DNA from: Gnetum montanum
Taxonomy: Eukaryota > Streptophyta > Gnetopsida > Gnetales > Gnetaceae
Reading direction: 5' to 3'
Length of the DNA stretch: 64,000 nt
Assembly: GCA_015680685.1 (NCBI GenBank)
Contig: MNCI01005856.1
Span: forward strand, 405,868 to 469,867
This document shows positions 54,807-64,000 of the stretch, piece by piece; positions within the stretch are counted from its first letter, which is position 1, and each line of letters begins with the position of its first letter. The notes under the pieces are model-generated. The model was not told the DNA's origin. It made no database searches and worked only from the letters and a program-made list of their open reading frames with translations. The position numbers and the translations under genes were made by a program.

Positions 54807-56500
54807 ATGATTCTCCTTCGAAGTTTGTGCATACATCCAATCAAGAAGGGAATGAATGATCAAATAAGTGAGTACCCCAACAATGCAAAGTTGTATATAC
54901 TCATCCCAATGAGTATGTGCTAGAATTCACCTTCATCCTACATTAGGATGAAAAAAGGTGGCAGAGGGACATGGAGGATAACATTGTGTTGCCACCCGAT
55001 CAATTAGTTCCTACGATGCTACACCAAACTCTTATGAGGTTGGGCATCTAGGGATTTCATGGTAAATATGTTATGCAAGACCATGACTCTAGGGACTACC
55101 ATCCCACTGAGGCATAATCAAAAAGAGATTGGAAATAGGTGAGGTACTATGAAGCTTCAAAAGAAAAATGGTTCAATAACCCCTTGTTCCTATTGAGCTA
55201 AAAAGAGAGTGAGGATCCCTTTTCTAAGGTTTCTCAATTCACTGACTCTTCTCCTCTCATTTTTGATGAAGGGGGCCTAAACAAAACCTTATAGTCCACT
55301 ATAAATAATCTTGGTTCAAGAAAGAATAGGTTCCATGATCATGGGGGAATCCAAAGGTGAAATTCATGGTAGGAACAAGGACAAGCATCATGATGATGAT
55401 CATGGCCATGACCACAAAAGAGTGGGTGGTAGGCATTGTGGTGGTGCTATTTATCCTTCCTCTTCATTTTTCTCATCCTCTTCTTCCTCCTCTAACTTCA
55501 ACAAAAGCCATAGAGGATGCAACCATGATGGAGGCGACTAGTAGGATAAAGACAATCATATGGCCCACTGGAATAATTAAGAGTATGGTCATGGGTAATC
55601 AAGGTAGGCCAACCACCACAAAAGAATGGATATTATTGAGGTCATCATAGGCATGATGGCCATCATAGAGGCTATGACCATGATAAGCCTTTTCTTGCAA
55701 CTTGAAATGTGTTCAATGTCATAGGGATAGTGAGAATTCCAATGATGCAAAGATAGTATAATCAAGTGGTTGGATATGAACAATATCCTCAAGTTTGAAG
55801 GGGATAAAATCAAATAAAAAAACCCATATTCAAGCCTTTCGTGATGCCTTTGCCTTATAAAGCATAGAGAAAAAATGAAAAAAAATTAAATCTATTCCCA
55901 AGGATACTCTTCAACAAGCTAAAAGTTAGTACCAATCCTTGGAGTTAAAATCAACATATATATGGAGTATGATGCTTAAATCTTCAACAACAAGTGTCGA
56001 ATGTACTCCTGAGTGTCCAACCTGAGAAAGAAGATCCAAGGTTAGAAACAAGAAACACATGAACCCTTGGATGCAGGCATGGGTAGGTACTACTCCCTTT
56101 TGCACCAATGTCCTATCGATGATTATTCTCAAAGGGAGAAGCTCCCCTATATCATAGATGGTCTTTAAATAGAAATAAGGATAACTCTTGGGGTCTATGC
56201 CCAAGGGAGGATTTCAAACCTTAGAGCCTATCTAATTCAAAGGTTGATAGAGTAGGTTACCAAGGAAGAAGGAGAGTTGAGAAAATAGAGTAGGTTGTCA
56301 TACAGTGGCTTATGATCTTGTAGGAATTCGATCTCATGATGGAAGATCAAAAGGAAACCAATAATGTGGTTTTTTACCACTTGTATTAATTGCAATTGAA
56401 TAATAAAGAGTAGGAGAGCCCACTATCTAATCAATTTTTTGAGAAATTCCTCTTTTCTAGTGTTAAAAATGAACAAGTAGCTACTAAACCTAATTGGTAC
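54807..56500 (+). pseudogene. gag: gag of element F (heavily decayed)
   Basis: Several frames are needed. Text matching A and B includes HEPLDAGMGRYYSLLHQCP, YSQREKLPYIIDGL, TLGVYAQGRI and LIE-VTKEEGELRK. The N-terminal part matches G (AHPNEYV-like region; VLPPDQ-like text). A His/Asp-rich stretch (55,380-55,430) and a Ser run (55,460-55,500) precede the core, also shared with G. The start is approximate. Confidence 0.55.
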
Positions 56501-57840
56501 AATGGATCCTCACTTATCTTTTTACTTAGGAGATTCCAAAAGAGTTTTACCATAAGAAGAAACAATATTTTTTTCACTAGTTGAAATTCTTCATGGAGAT
56601 TAATGAACATCTTTACAAGGTATGTACCAATGGCCTAGTTAGTTGGTGTGTTCTTGATGTTGACCAACTGCACATTCTCCAAGATTCTCATGAGAGCCTT
56701 TGTTGGGGCCATCATGTTGGGAGATGCATGACCATTAAGATCCTATTGGTAGGGTATTATTCGCCAACACTCTTTAGAGATGCTCACCAATTTGTCCACT
56801 TTTATGATCATTGTTAACATGATGGTGGGATGACCACTTGTATGAAGGGACCTCAATAGTATATCCAACCATTGAAACCCTTTGACATCTAAGGCATAGA
56901 ATTCATTGGTCCAATCACATCCATGTTGAATGGAAAGGCTTACATCATAGTTGCTCTTAACTATTGTACGAAATTGGCAAAAGCAGTAGCTGTCACTGAC
57001 TGTACATCTTCTAAAGTTGCTTGGTTTGTATACCAAAATGTTGTAAATAGGTTTGGAATGCCACATGAACTAATTTTTGATAATGGTACTCATGTTACAA
57101 GAACCACATTTCAAAATATCATGCAATGTTTAAGGCTAAAACATAAATTAACAACACCTTACCACCCCCAAGTCAACAGTCAAGTGAAGGTTACAAATAG
57201 GAAGATCACTGAGATCTTAACTAGAACAATTAGCAAATATAGGAGATACTGGAGCACTAAACTTAATAATGCCCTTTGGGACTACCTATCAACATGGAAA
57301 CTCCCTCTAGGCTCTTCTCCCTATGAGCTAGTGTATGGAAAACTACTAGCTCTTCCTATTCAGTTGGAGCTCTGTACACTCTCAACAACTTGTGATCTTG
57401 ACCTTGAGCTTAGTCTAGCATAGAGAAAGAGACTAATCAAACTTAATGTGCTAGATGAGAATCAATTGGTGGTGTTATCCTTAAATAAAGTGCACAAATC
57501 ATTCAACAAGAAATACCATGATCTTAAAATAAGGAAAGTCACATTTCAATTGAGAGAAAAGGTCCTTTACTAGAACCCCACACATGTACCATAATAAACT
57601 ATGTTCCAAATGTTGTGGGAAGAGCCTTACATCATCTATGAAACCTTTCCTTCTCTAGACATGTTGATATGTAAACTAGAGAGCCCATGTAAGAAACTAC
57701 TCATCAATGTGCAACAAGTCAAATCTTTCCATGAGCCCAAGAGAGCCAGTTCTAGCAACACCTTTTTAGATGGACACCCTTACTTAGTACTTTGGATCTC
57801 CTCCTTTCAACTCAGTCATGGGGGAGATGTCCATCCATGC
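56501..57840 (+). pseudogene. pol: Integrase and pol C-terminus of element F
   Basis: The zinc-binding part reads LHILQDSHESLCWGHHVGR and FVHFYDHC. The core, open at 56,923-57,423, reads AYIIVALNYCTKLAKAVAV, MPHELIFDNGTHVTRTTF, TTPYHPQVNSQVKVTNRKI and SSPYELVYGKLLALPIQLE. Of the catalytic triad, the first Asp reads Glu (GIEFIGPI), the second is kept (DNGTH), and the Glu reads Lys (SQVKVTNR). It is preceded directly by gag, so RT was deleted. The C-terminal end reads SFQLSHGGDVHP, the motif found fused to gag in A and B. Confidence 0.75.
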
Positions 57841-58466
57841 TAATCATATAAGTTGCTACTTATTTTTTTACACCTTTTTGTTTTACACATTTTTTTTTTA
57901 CACTTTTTGTTTACACCATTTTTTTCTTTACAACATTGTTAGTACGTTTTATCTTTCTTACAAATTTTCCAATTTCTTTTATATTTTTCATTATTTTAAT
58001 GTGTGTTTTTCTTATGTTTTCTAGTGGTTTTCTTTGTTTTTTTTCCCTTTATTATCAATAGGACACAGTGATGTTGTAGTCATTTGTTAATGATGGTCTA
58101 TACTTGATGTTTTTGATCGCTAATTTCTATATTCCATCTTTGAATTTTGATGATTAATAACTAAGACATGGTTTCTTTTCTATGGAATAGGCAATGAGCG
58201 CACATCATCCATCCATTTACAAAACTCTATGGTCTTCCTTGTTTTGGAAATGTGCAGTCCCTTTTCTTAATATGAACTTTAACAAATTTGTAACCTTGGT
58301 AGTGTCAAAAATTGTGAAAGATTAAATCGATTAATAAGAGTGTGACTTCAAGGGAATTTTATGTTGTCTATACTTGCCCAAAATCTAGTGTAGATAAGTG
58401 TTTTATGGATTTCTTACTATTCTGCTATCAACCAATAATAGGAAGTCAAAGTCTTTGCATGGTGTG
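57841..58466 (+). other. T-rich 3' region of element F
   Basis: TTTTACACC-type units (57,860-57,935), then ATGAGCGCACATCATCC (58,193) and GTGTGACTTCAAGGG (58,340), colinear with 8,500-8,870 of A. It ends in TGCATGGTGTG, a weak polypurine-tract candidate. Confidence 0.55.
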
Positions 58467-59331
58467 TGATGAGTCATGACTTGACTAGCTCTGATATCAG
58501 AGCCTTGAAATTGGATACTCAATGTCAAAGCCCAGGACATTATGTCAAATATCTGATATCATGGGGTATATGATGGCCTATAAATATAGTGCTTGGGCTC
58601 ATAGTTTTCATAATTTTTTAGTTGAGTTTTTCATAGTTTTTGCATAGAGTAGAAAAGCTCTTGTAGTTAGTTTTCTTAGAAGTTAGAATATTTTTGAGTG
58701 CCCATAGTAGGAGTCTAAATGTGTATGGATCTTTGTTAGAGCACTGATGTACTTGAGCATAGCAGCGTGATGAGAATAAAAATAAACCCTTTTGATAATC
58801 CTTGCAGCATTGAGAATAGATTAATGTTTTCTTTAATGCACTTAATATTCATGCACTTTACTTTAATGCATTTAAATTAATCAATTAATTTCTAGTTGTT
58901 AATGAAGAAAAGCACAACTACTTCGAGCATACCTATAGTGCTTGGTAACCCAAAAAACACTTAACATTTGGTAGTCCAATAACGTTATATGTGTTCAGCA
59001 TGTGTCCAGGAAAGTGGGATGGGTACTTGTGTTAGGCTAGCTAGGCAATAAATGAATTAGATCTTAAATTACTCTACCTTTCATTCTTGTTGTAGGAAAT
59101 TAAATTTATAAAATATAAAATGATAAAAATTATGTACCTTAGTTACACATAAACCATATCCTTGATCTTCATAAGTATAGTTGGGAAGACAACGAACATT
59201 CTCAATGCCCATTTCACTTTCTAGAATAACTAGCGCACTAGAGAACTTTAGATCTATGGAATTTGACTGGATCATGCATGAACACGTTAGTGATTCATAT
59301 GGTTGGATGTAGGGGTACTTACCACTCATCA
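58467..59331 (+). repeat. LTR shared by elements F (3') and G (5')
   Basis: Starts TGATGAGTCATGAC, ends CACTCATCA. The U3 contains a perfect 16-base palindrome, GCTCTGATATCAGAGC (58,488-58,503), a second CTGATATCA (58,554) and TATAAATA at 58,579. It is followed directly by a tRNA-Asp primer site, so it serves as 5' LTR for G. Confidence 0.75.
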
Positions 59332-59332
59332 T

Positions 59333-59350
59333 TGACACCATTTTTGGGGA
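59333..59350 (+). other. Primer binding site, tRNA-Asp type (element G)
   Basis: TGACACCATTTTTGGGGA, one base after the LTR end, decayed from the tRNA-Asp complement. Confidence 0.65.
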
Positions 59351-59490
59351 CTTTTAGATGTTTTGTGTGTTATCTAGGATGTAGTGGAAATCATTCAAAA
59401 TCATTGGAACAAACCTTAGAGTCATATCATACTTTAAAAATACTACAACAAAAATTTAAAAAGCACACTACATTTTTCATCCTCTAATTA

Positions 59491-62090
59491 AAAATGTATT
59501 CTTCTCATAAGAGTGCTTATCTGTCCAAGTTTGATGAAGTACATTAGTTGATGCCTAAGTATCAAGTGGTATATGCTCATCCTGATGAGTATGTACCTAA
59601 TTTCACCTTCATCCTACATTAAGATGAATAGCTACGATGGTGTGACCTAGAGGGAAACATTGTGTTGCCACTTGATCGATCTATTCCTAGAATGCTCCAA
59701 AAAATTCTTATCCATTTGGGTGTCTAGGAATTCATGTTGAGTATGTTGTGCAAGATATTGACGTGAGGGATTATCATCCCACTGAGGCACAATGTCTATG
59801 GGATCAACAACTAGAATAGTGTTATGAATTTGCAAAGGAAAAAGGATTCAAGAATTTGTCATTCCTATTGTACTGAAGAGATAGTAGAGAATCTTTCTCT
59901 GGGGATTTTCTATTCAGTGAAATTCCTCTCTTTGACTTTGTTGATGGAGGTCAAAAATAGAACCTACAATTCACAATTCATAATCCTAGCTTTGGTAAGA
60001 ATGGATCCAATGACAAAGATGAGTCCAAGGAAGCAAGTTAAGGTAGGGATGCAAACATGAAACAAGATTGTGATCATGGTCACAATCATTGAAGAGGTGG
60101 TAGTAGGCATCATGATGGTGCTAGTCCTTCTTCCTCGTCACCTTCATCATCATTATCTTCTTCTTCTAGCTTTAACTACAATNNGGGGGGTGACTATGAT
60201 GCAGGTGACTAATGGAACTGAAATGATCAAAGGAACCATCATGCAAGGCAAGACCAAGGGCATGATCATTCAAGAGAGGCACATTATCATGAATGAAGGG
60301 GTAGAAAAGGGCATTGTAGGTACTATAATCATGTCCTTTCTGAGCCTTTGATTGCTACCTAAAGTATGCTCAATATCATAAAGGTAGTATGAATTCCAAC
60401 AAGGCATGTAAAGGATAGTTGAATCAAAAGGCTAGACATGAACAATATTTCTTGATTCAAAGGGGAATATAACTCAAATTCACAGAACCATCTCTAAGGT
60501 TTTCAAGATGCATGTGCCTTGAAAAATATAAAAAATTAGTGGAAAAAGCTTAAGTTGTTTCCATGGACACTTATTAAAGAAGCAAAGAACTAGTACTAGT
60601 CCTTAGAACCAGAATCTATCAGATGATGGAGTAAAATACTTGAATTATTCAATGATAAATATCAAATGTACTCCCAACTGTCCAACTTGAGAAGGCACAT
60701 CTAAGGATGAAAAAAAGGAACACATGAATGCTTGGATGCTGCCATTGGCCAATATTATTCCTTAATGCATAGATGTCATAGCCATAATTATTCTCAACTG
60801 GACCAACTTCACCACATTGTAGACAAGATTTCACCTAAAATGAGAAGAACCCTTAGTGTCTATGCCCAAGGGTAGCTAGAAGAATTAAGTGCCCATCAGA
60901 TCCATAGATTAATTAAGTAGGTAGCTAAAGAGGAATGTGAATTAAGAAAAATAGAAATCAAAGAAGAGTACAACCACGATCATTCCATTCATAAGAGGGA
61001 GGCTTGATTCTATGATAGTGAGGAAGAATCAGCACTTGATGAGGTGGCGAATAGGAAAACCTTGCCACTCTAAAAATTTCAATATAAAATTATGGCCAAT
61101 GTTGATTAGTTATGGAACTCAATGGATAGTAGATTTCAAGCTATCCTAAAAATTTCTAAAGAGTCCAAAGAACAAGGTAGTGATCATGAGCGTAGGAGGC
61201 ATAAGGATGCTGAATATGCCTATGAAAGAGGTAAGGGTAAGATCATTCCAATGGAAGAAGTTGTAGGAAGTGAACTAGATGATGATGCTGGATGTGAAAT
61301 TTGCTAGTATGAATATCCTAAGGTATGTTGCCCCATAGTGTTACACTTATAGGAGTCTAGGATCTATGCTTTGAATCCATGACTAGCATAAAGGCAAACA
61401 CCTAGAATATTCCCTTATCCTCAAGGAAATTCTAGGAAATTATACTAACAAAAATAGTATTATCTAAGTGGAACTCTACCACAACCATATGAGTAGTATG
61501 AACAATGGCAGCAACCACAATCATGGGCATTGGCATCACCAAGGCAACAATACCTTTATAGACAACTTGATCCCTATGGGTACTATGTTTAGTAGCCCTT
61601 GTCTCCATGTGACTCTTCCTGTCACATTTCTACTTTCCAATATTACTACCATATTTTTTATTATTATTAAACTCATTCTCCACATGCAAAAATGGACAAC
61701 ACCTCTTACACTTATCCCCCTCCTATCCTTGCACATCTTCCTCCTTCCTTCGCATAGCTACCACCTACTCCACCTATGCAGGGTAAACTACCAGCTAAAC
61801 CATAACAACACAACACTACTAGGGCTATTAATCTACAATCAGTTCATCAACCAAGTGATAGAAAAAGACCTTTCTTTCAACCTCATAGTCCACCTAAGCC
61901 CTAAAATACACCCACGATTGACAACCTTATTCCTCTATCTTCCTATGTATTAAATTTCTTCAAGTTCCTTTCAAATCAAACACCATCCAAGATCCATACT
62001 ATGATGCTTACTCATACCATATATAATTAGATCCATGCTAGAAACCTTCCCAAGAAATTATCCAATCCTAGAAGCCCTTTTATTTATTTG
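59491..62090 (+). pseudogene. gag: gag of element G (decayed)
   Basis: ATG at 59,491 begins a region matching F: YAHPDEYVPNFTFILH and LEGNIVLPLDRSIPRML. A His/Asp and Ser-rich part (60,060-60,180, with two N) follows. The core reads GTHECLDAAIGQYYSLMHR, YSQLDQLHHIVDKI, RRTLSVYAQG and EELSAHQIHRLIK. A Lys/Glu-rich stretch with MDSRFQAILKISKESKEQGS and a relic of the knuckle (GCEIC at 61,290) come next. A Pro/Gln/Tyr-rich tail runs to about 62,060. Multiple stops and frameshifts. Confidence 0.6.
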
Positions 62091-62460
62091 CAGATTGCTA
62101 GGAATAAACCCTGAAATCTCTTCTTGACTTAGGTTTTAGTGTTAACCTGATCTCTCATGAGATGTATACTACATGGAACCTACTTCCTTTAAATAAGAGA
62201 AATATTAGATTAGAATTCACAGACCATTCTATCACTATTCCATTGGAACTAGTAGAAGACATTATGACCATTGTCTATGGGTGGTCTTATCCTACTAATT
62301 TTCTAGTGATCAAGGTGGAGAATTGCAAAGGAAAATTTCCAATCATCATGGGAAGAACATGGCTAAGCACTGTTGATGCAAGAATGGGCATTAGAGATCT
62401 TTCCCTTAAAATATCAAAAAAAGATGCATTTAGGAAGATCAAGAAGAAGTGAGTTCCATA
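62091..62460 (+). pseudogene. pol: Aspartic protease of element G
   Basis: LLDLGFSVNLISHEMY gives the catalytic DLG seen in many plant Ty3 proteases. The open stretch 62,162-62,452 continues IRLEFTDHSITIPLELVED, FLVIKVENCKGKFPIIMGRT and STVDARMGIRDLSLKIS, matching the LADRSxxxPxGxVEDVLV and PVILGRPFLATA motifs. The active-site Asp is present, and only one or two stops are seen, so this is among the best kept domains. It cuts the gag-pol polyprotein. Confidence 0.75.
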
Positions 62461-63015
62461 TATCACATACAATGATATAGGATGCAATTATGTGTAGAAA
62501 CTTTGGGTAGTGAAATGAGCATCAATCTCTGCATGTAAGCAGTGTGCAATAGAAGTAGAAATTCAAAGGTGTCTATACATAGTAGCTATAGAATAGGAGG
62601 GCACCCAATGGCTAACTGCTGATTTTGAAAGCATCATACTTTGCATGGAGCCAACTAAGAGCCTAACATGTAGATATGTTGCAGGCATGGATGAACTAGA
62701 GCAAGTTCATCACCAACTCTCTAATGATGAAAATGATGATACTTACAGGGAAGAGTTGGAAATTCTTAAAAATTTCAAATAAGAGCTCCTTGAACTAAAA
62801 AATCTACCGGTTGGAATGAAATATGTGTTCTTAAACAATTAGAAAGTAGTCATAATTAATGTAAATCTTTCTCCAAAACAAAAAAGATGTTGTTCAATAT
62901 AGTTGAAAAATGATTAGTAGCATTTTCTTGGTCATATCTTGAAGTCATAGGGATTGATCCTAGGATATGTTAGCATTGCATCTACATTGATCTAGCCATC
63001 AAGCCAAAGAGATAG
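62461..63015 (+). other. Linker between protease and RT of element G
   Basis: Decayed coding text with AGMDELEQVHHQLSNDEND and ELLELKNLPVGMKYVFLNN, the family's LKELPxHLKYAFL region that precedes the polymerase. Confidence 0.55.
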
Positions 63016-63810
63016 CTGCAAAGGTGATGGAACCCCAAAATGAAGCAAATCATCAAAGAGAGAATCAAACAACTCCTCAAGATAGGGTTCATTTATGCCA
63101 TTTTAGATAGTAAGTGGGTTAGTCCACTCATGATTGTGCTAAATAAAGGAGGCAAGGGGTGGGTTTGCATCAATTTTTGGCTGCTAAATATGGAAACTTT
63201 CAAGGATCATTTTCCAATGCCATTTTTTGATTAGATGTTAGACACAATATCTGGGCATTGCTACTATAGTTTTCTAGATGGTTATAATGGCTATAACAAA
63301 ATTCAAATTACACTAAAGAACTAGGCCAAAACAACATTCATGAGTTTCTCTGAGACTTTTGCATATCATAAGATGCCATTTGGTCTATGCAATGCCCCTA
63401 CTACATTCCAATACCTAGTTCTAAGCATTTTTCAACAACAAATCAGTAGTGGTGTGAGGTATTCATGGATGAATTCTCTACCTATGGAGCCATATTTGAG
63501 CAAGCCCTAGATTTCCTTGAGAAAATACTAAAACAATGTGTTGAGACAAAACTTAGGCTCAACTAGTAAGAGAGTAATCTAATGGTTTAGGAAGGTATTA
63601 TATTGGGGCATCAAATATCACAAGCAGGAATTGAGCTAGACCCTAAAAAAATAAGGGTCATCCAAAGAATAACCCACCAACCAAAAACTGTCAAAGATGT
63701 TCGATCATTCCTTGGACATACTGGCTACTATTTTCGATTCATAGAAAATTTCTCTAAGATCACAAAACCATTAGTGGAGCTAACAAAGAAGCATTCTAGC
63801 AACTGAAGCA
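63016..63810 (+). pseudogene. pol: Reverse transcriptase of element G
   Basis: Motifs in order: RIKQLLKIGFIYAILDSKW, VSPLMIVLNKGGKGWVCINF, LDGYNGYNKIQITLKN, TFMSFSETFAYHKMPFGLCN with APTTFQ, then FMDE at 63,462-63,473 where Athila/Tat polymerases have FMDD. ILGHQISQAGIELDPKKI and KDVRSFLGHTGYYFRFIENF (63,603-63,806) follow. The second catalytic Asp of the palm is thus Glu. At least two frameshifts and several stops disrupt it. Confidence 0.8.
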
Positions 63811-64000
63811 AAAACTTGTGAAATCTCCAATTCTACAAGCACCTGATTAGTTCAGACCATTTTATGTCATTATGGATGCATCAAATTATGCCTTGGAAGC
63901 CATGCTTATGTATATGGATAACAACAAATGTCCATATTACATCCACTATGCTAGCTGAAGCATTGTGGGTGCACAATTGAACTACACCACCACAAAAAAA
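63811..64000 (+). pseudogene. pol: RNase H start of element G, cut by window end
   Basis: FYVIMDASNYALEAML and, farther on, IVGAQLNYTTT match the Ty3 RNase H opening (CDASxxAxGAVL, and the LNYxTTEKE segment). The first catalytic Asp (MDAS) is present. Continues beyond 64,000. Confidence 0.65.

Larger units (their letters stand above)
53795..59331 (+). mobile_element. Element F: Athila-like LTR retrotransposon with RT deleted
   Basis: 5' LTR 53,795-54,634, tRNA-Asp primer site, gag, then directly integrase with no protease, reverse transcriptase or RNase H, a T-rich 3' region and an LTR at 58,467-59,331. The gag is homologous to A and B, and the 3' region shares blocks with their gag-to-ORF2 region, but F has no ORF2. 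The right LTR also heads element G. Its U3 differs strongly from the left LTR while R and U5 align, so the unit may be a recombinant. Confidence 0.65.
59332..64000 (+). mobile_element. Element G: Athila-like LTR retrotransposon, continues past the window
   Basis: After the shared LTR come gag, aspartic protease, reverse transcriptase and the start of RNase H in normal Ty3 order. Its gag matches A, B and F. G is the only member here that keeps protease and polymerase, so it represents the autonomous form that A and B derive from or depend on. Its 3' part, including any ORF2, is outside the window. Confidence 0.75.

Noticed and set aside
60070-60351. 93-codon Met/Ile/Val-rich frame
   Set aside because: A shifted frame of the His/Asp-rich gag region of element G (and of F at 55,357-55,650); it also crosses two N.
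61468-61953. 161-codon open frame in element G
   Set aside because: Out of register with the gag text on either side; the Pro/Gln/Tyr-rich gag tail reads in another frame here.

Overview
This window looks like intergenic chromosome from a seed plant with a very large, repeat-filled genome, possibly a gymnosperm. That guess rests on style only: layers of old, nested, stop-riddled LTR retrotransposons, plant-type primer binding sites (tRNA-Asp and initiator tRNA-Met), a tRNA-derived SINE, an NBS-LRR remnant and a plant-like citrate synthase fragment. I see no intact host gene. Every coding region is decayed, and most premature stops are TAA, TAG or TGA where a CAA, CAG or CGA codon would fit, as expected from C-to-T decay of methylated DNA.

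Layout. 1-5,020: a minus-strand gag-like pseudogene of unknown family, a two-unit 315-bp repeat and a contiguous two-unit 1.5-kb tandem duplication. 5,140-14,170: remains of a minus-strand Ty3/gypsy element (Gyp-K: gag, protease, RNase H), split by element A (5,505-12,202). 14,420-17,190: two direct copies of an LTR-like repeat (family L) with an assembly gap. 17,199-20,260: two minus-strand host-like pseudogenes, one unidentified and one NBS-LRR. 20,540-22,920: the gag and 5' LTR end of a minus-strand copia element (Cop-D). 22,999-23,340: citrate synthase fragment. About 23,900-24,815: inverted copy of repeat L. 25,764-30,190: deleted copia element Cop-C (minus). 30,500-48,290: a plus-strand Ty3/gypsy element (Gyp-H) interrupted by element B (31,437-40,054) and by copia element Cop-E (40,554-46,561, minus). 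48,290-49,620: about seven copies of a ~210-bp tandem repeat. 51,327-52,174: three SINE copies. 53,795-64,000: two plus-strand Athila-like elements, F and G, arranged LTR-F-LTR-G; G runs off the window.

The most interesting part is the family A, B, F, G. All four share LTR ends (TGATGAGT...CATCA), a tRNA-Asp primer site and a related gag. F and G carry pol. A and B have lost pol at a clean gag/pol-tail junction but carry a second reading frame (ORF2, 922 codons in B) in the position where Athila elements keep an env-like frame. ORF2 starts exactly at a splice-acceptor-like sequence conserved in both copies. In B it is also preceded by an internal promoter-like block resembling the LTR U3 (GATATC palindromes plus TATAAATA). 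This suggests a non-autonomous retroelement lineage with its own way of expressing a coiled-coil protein. The layout is read directly from the sequence; the expression model is inference.
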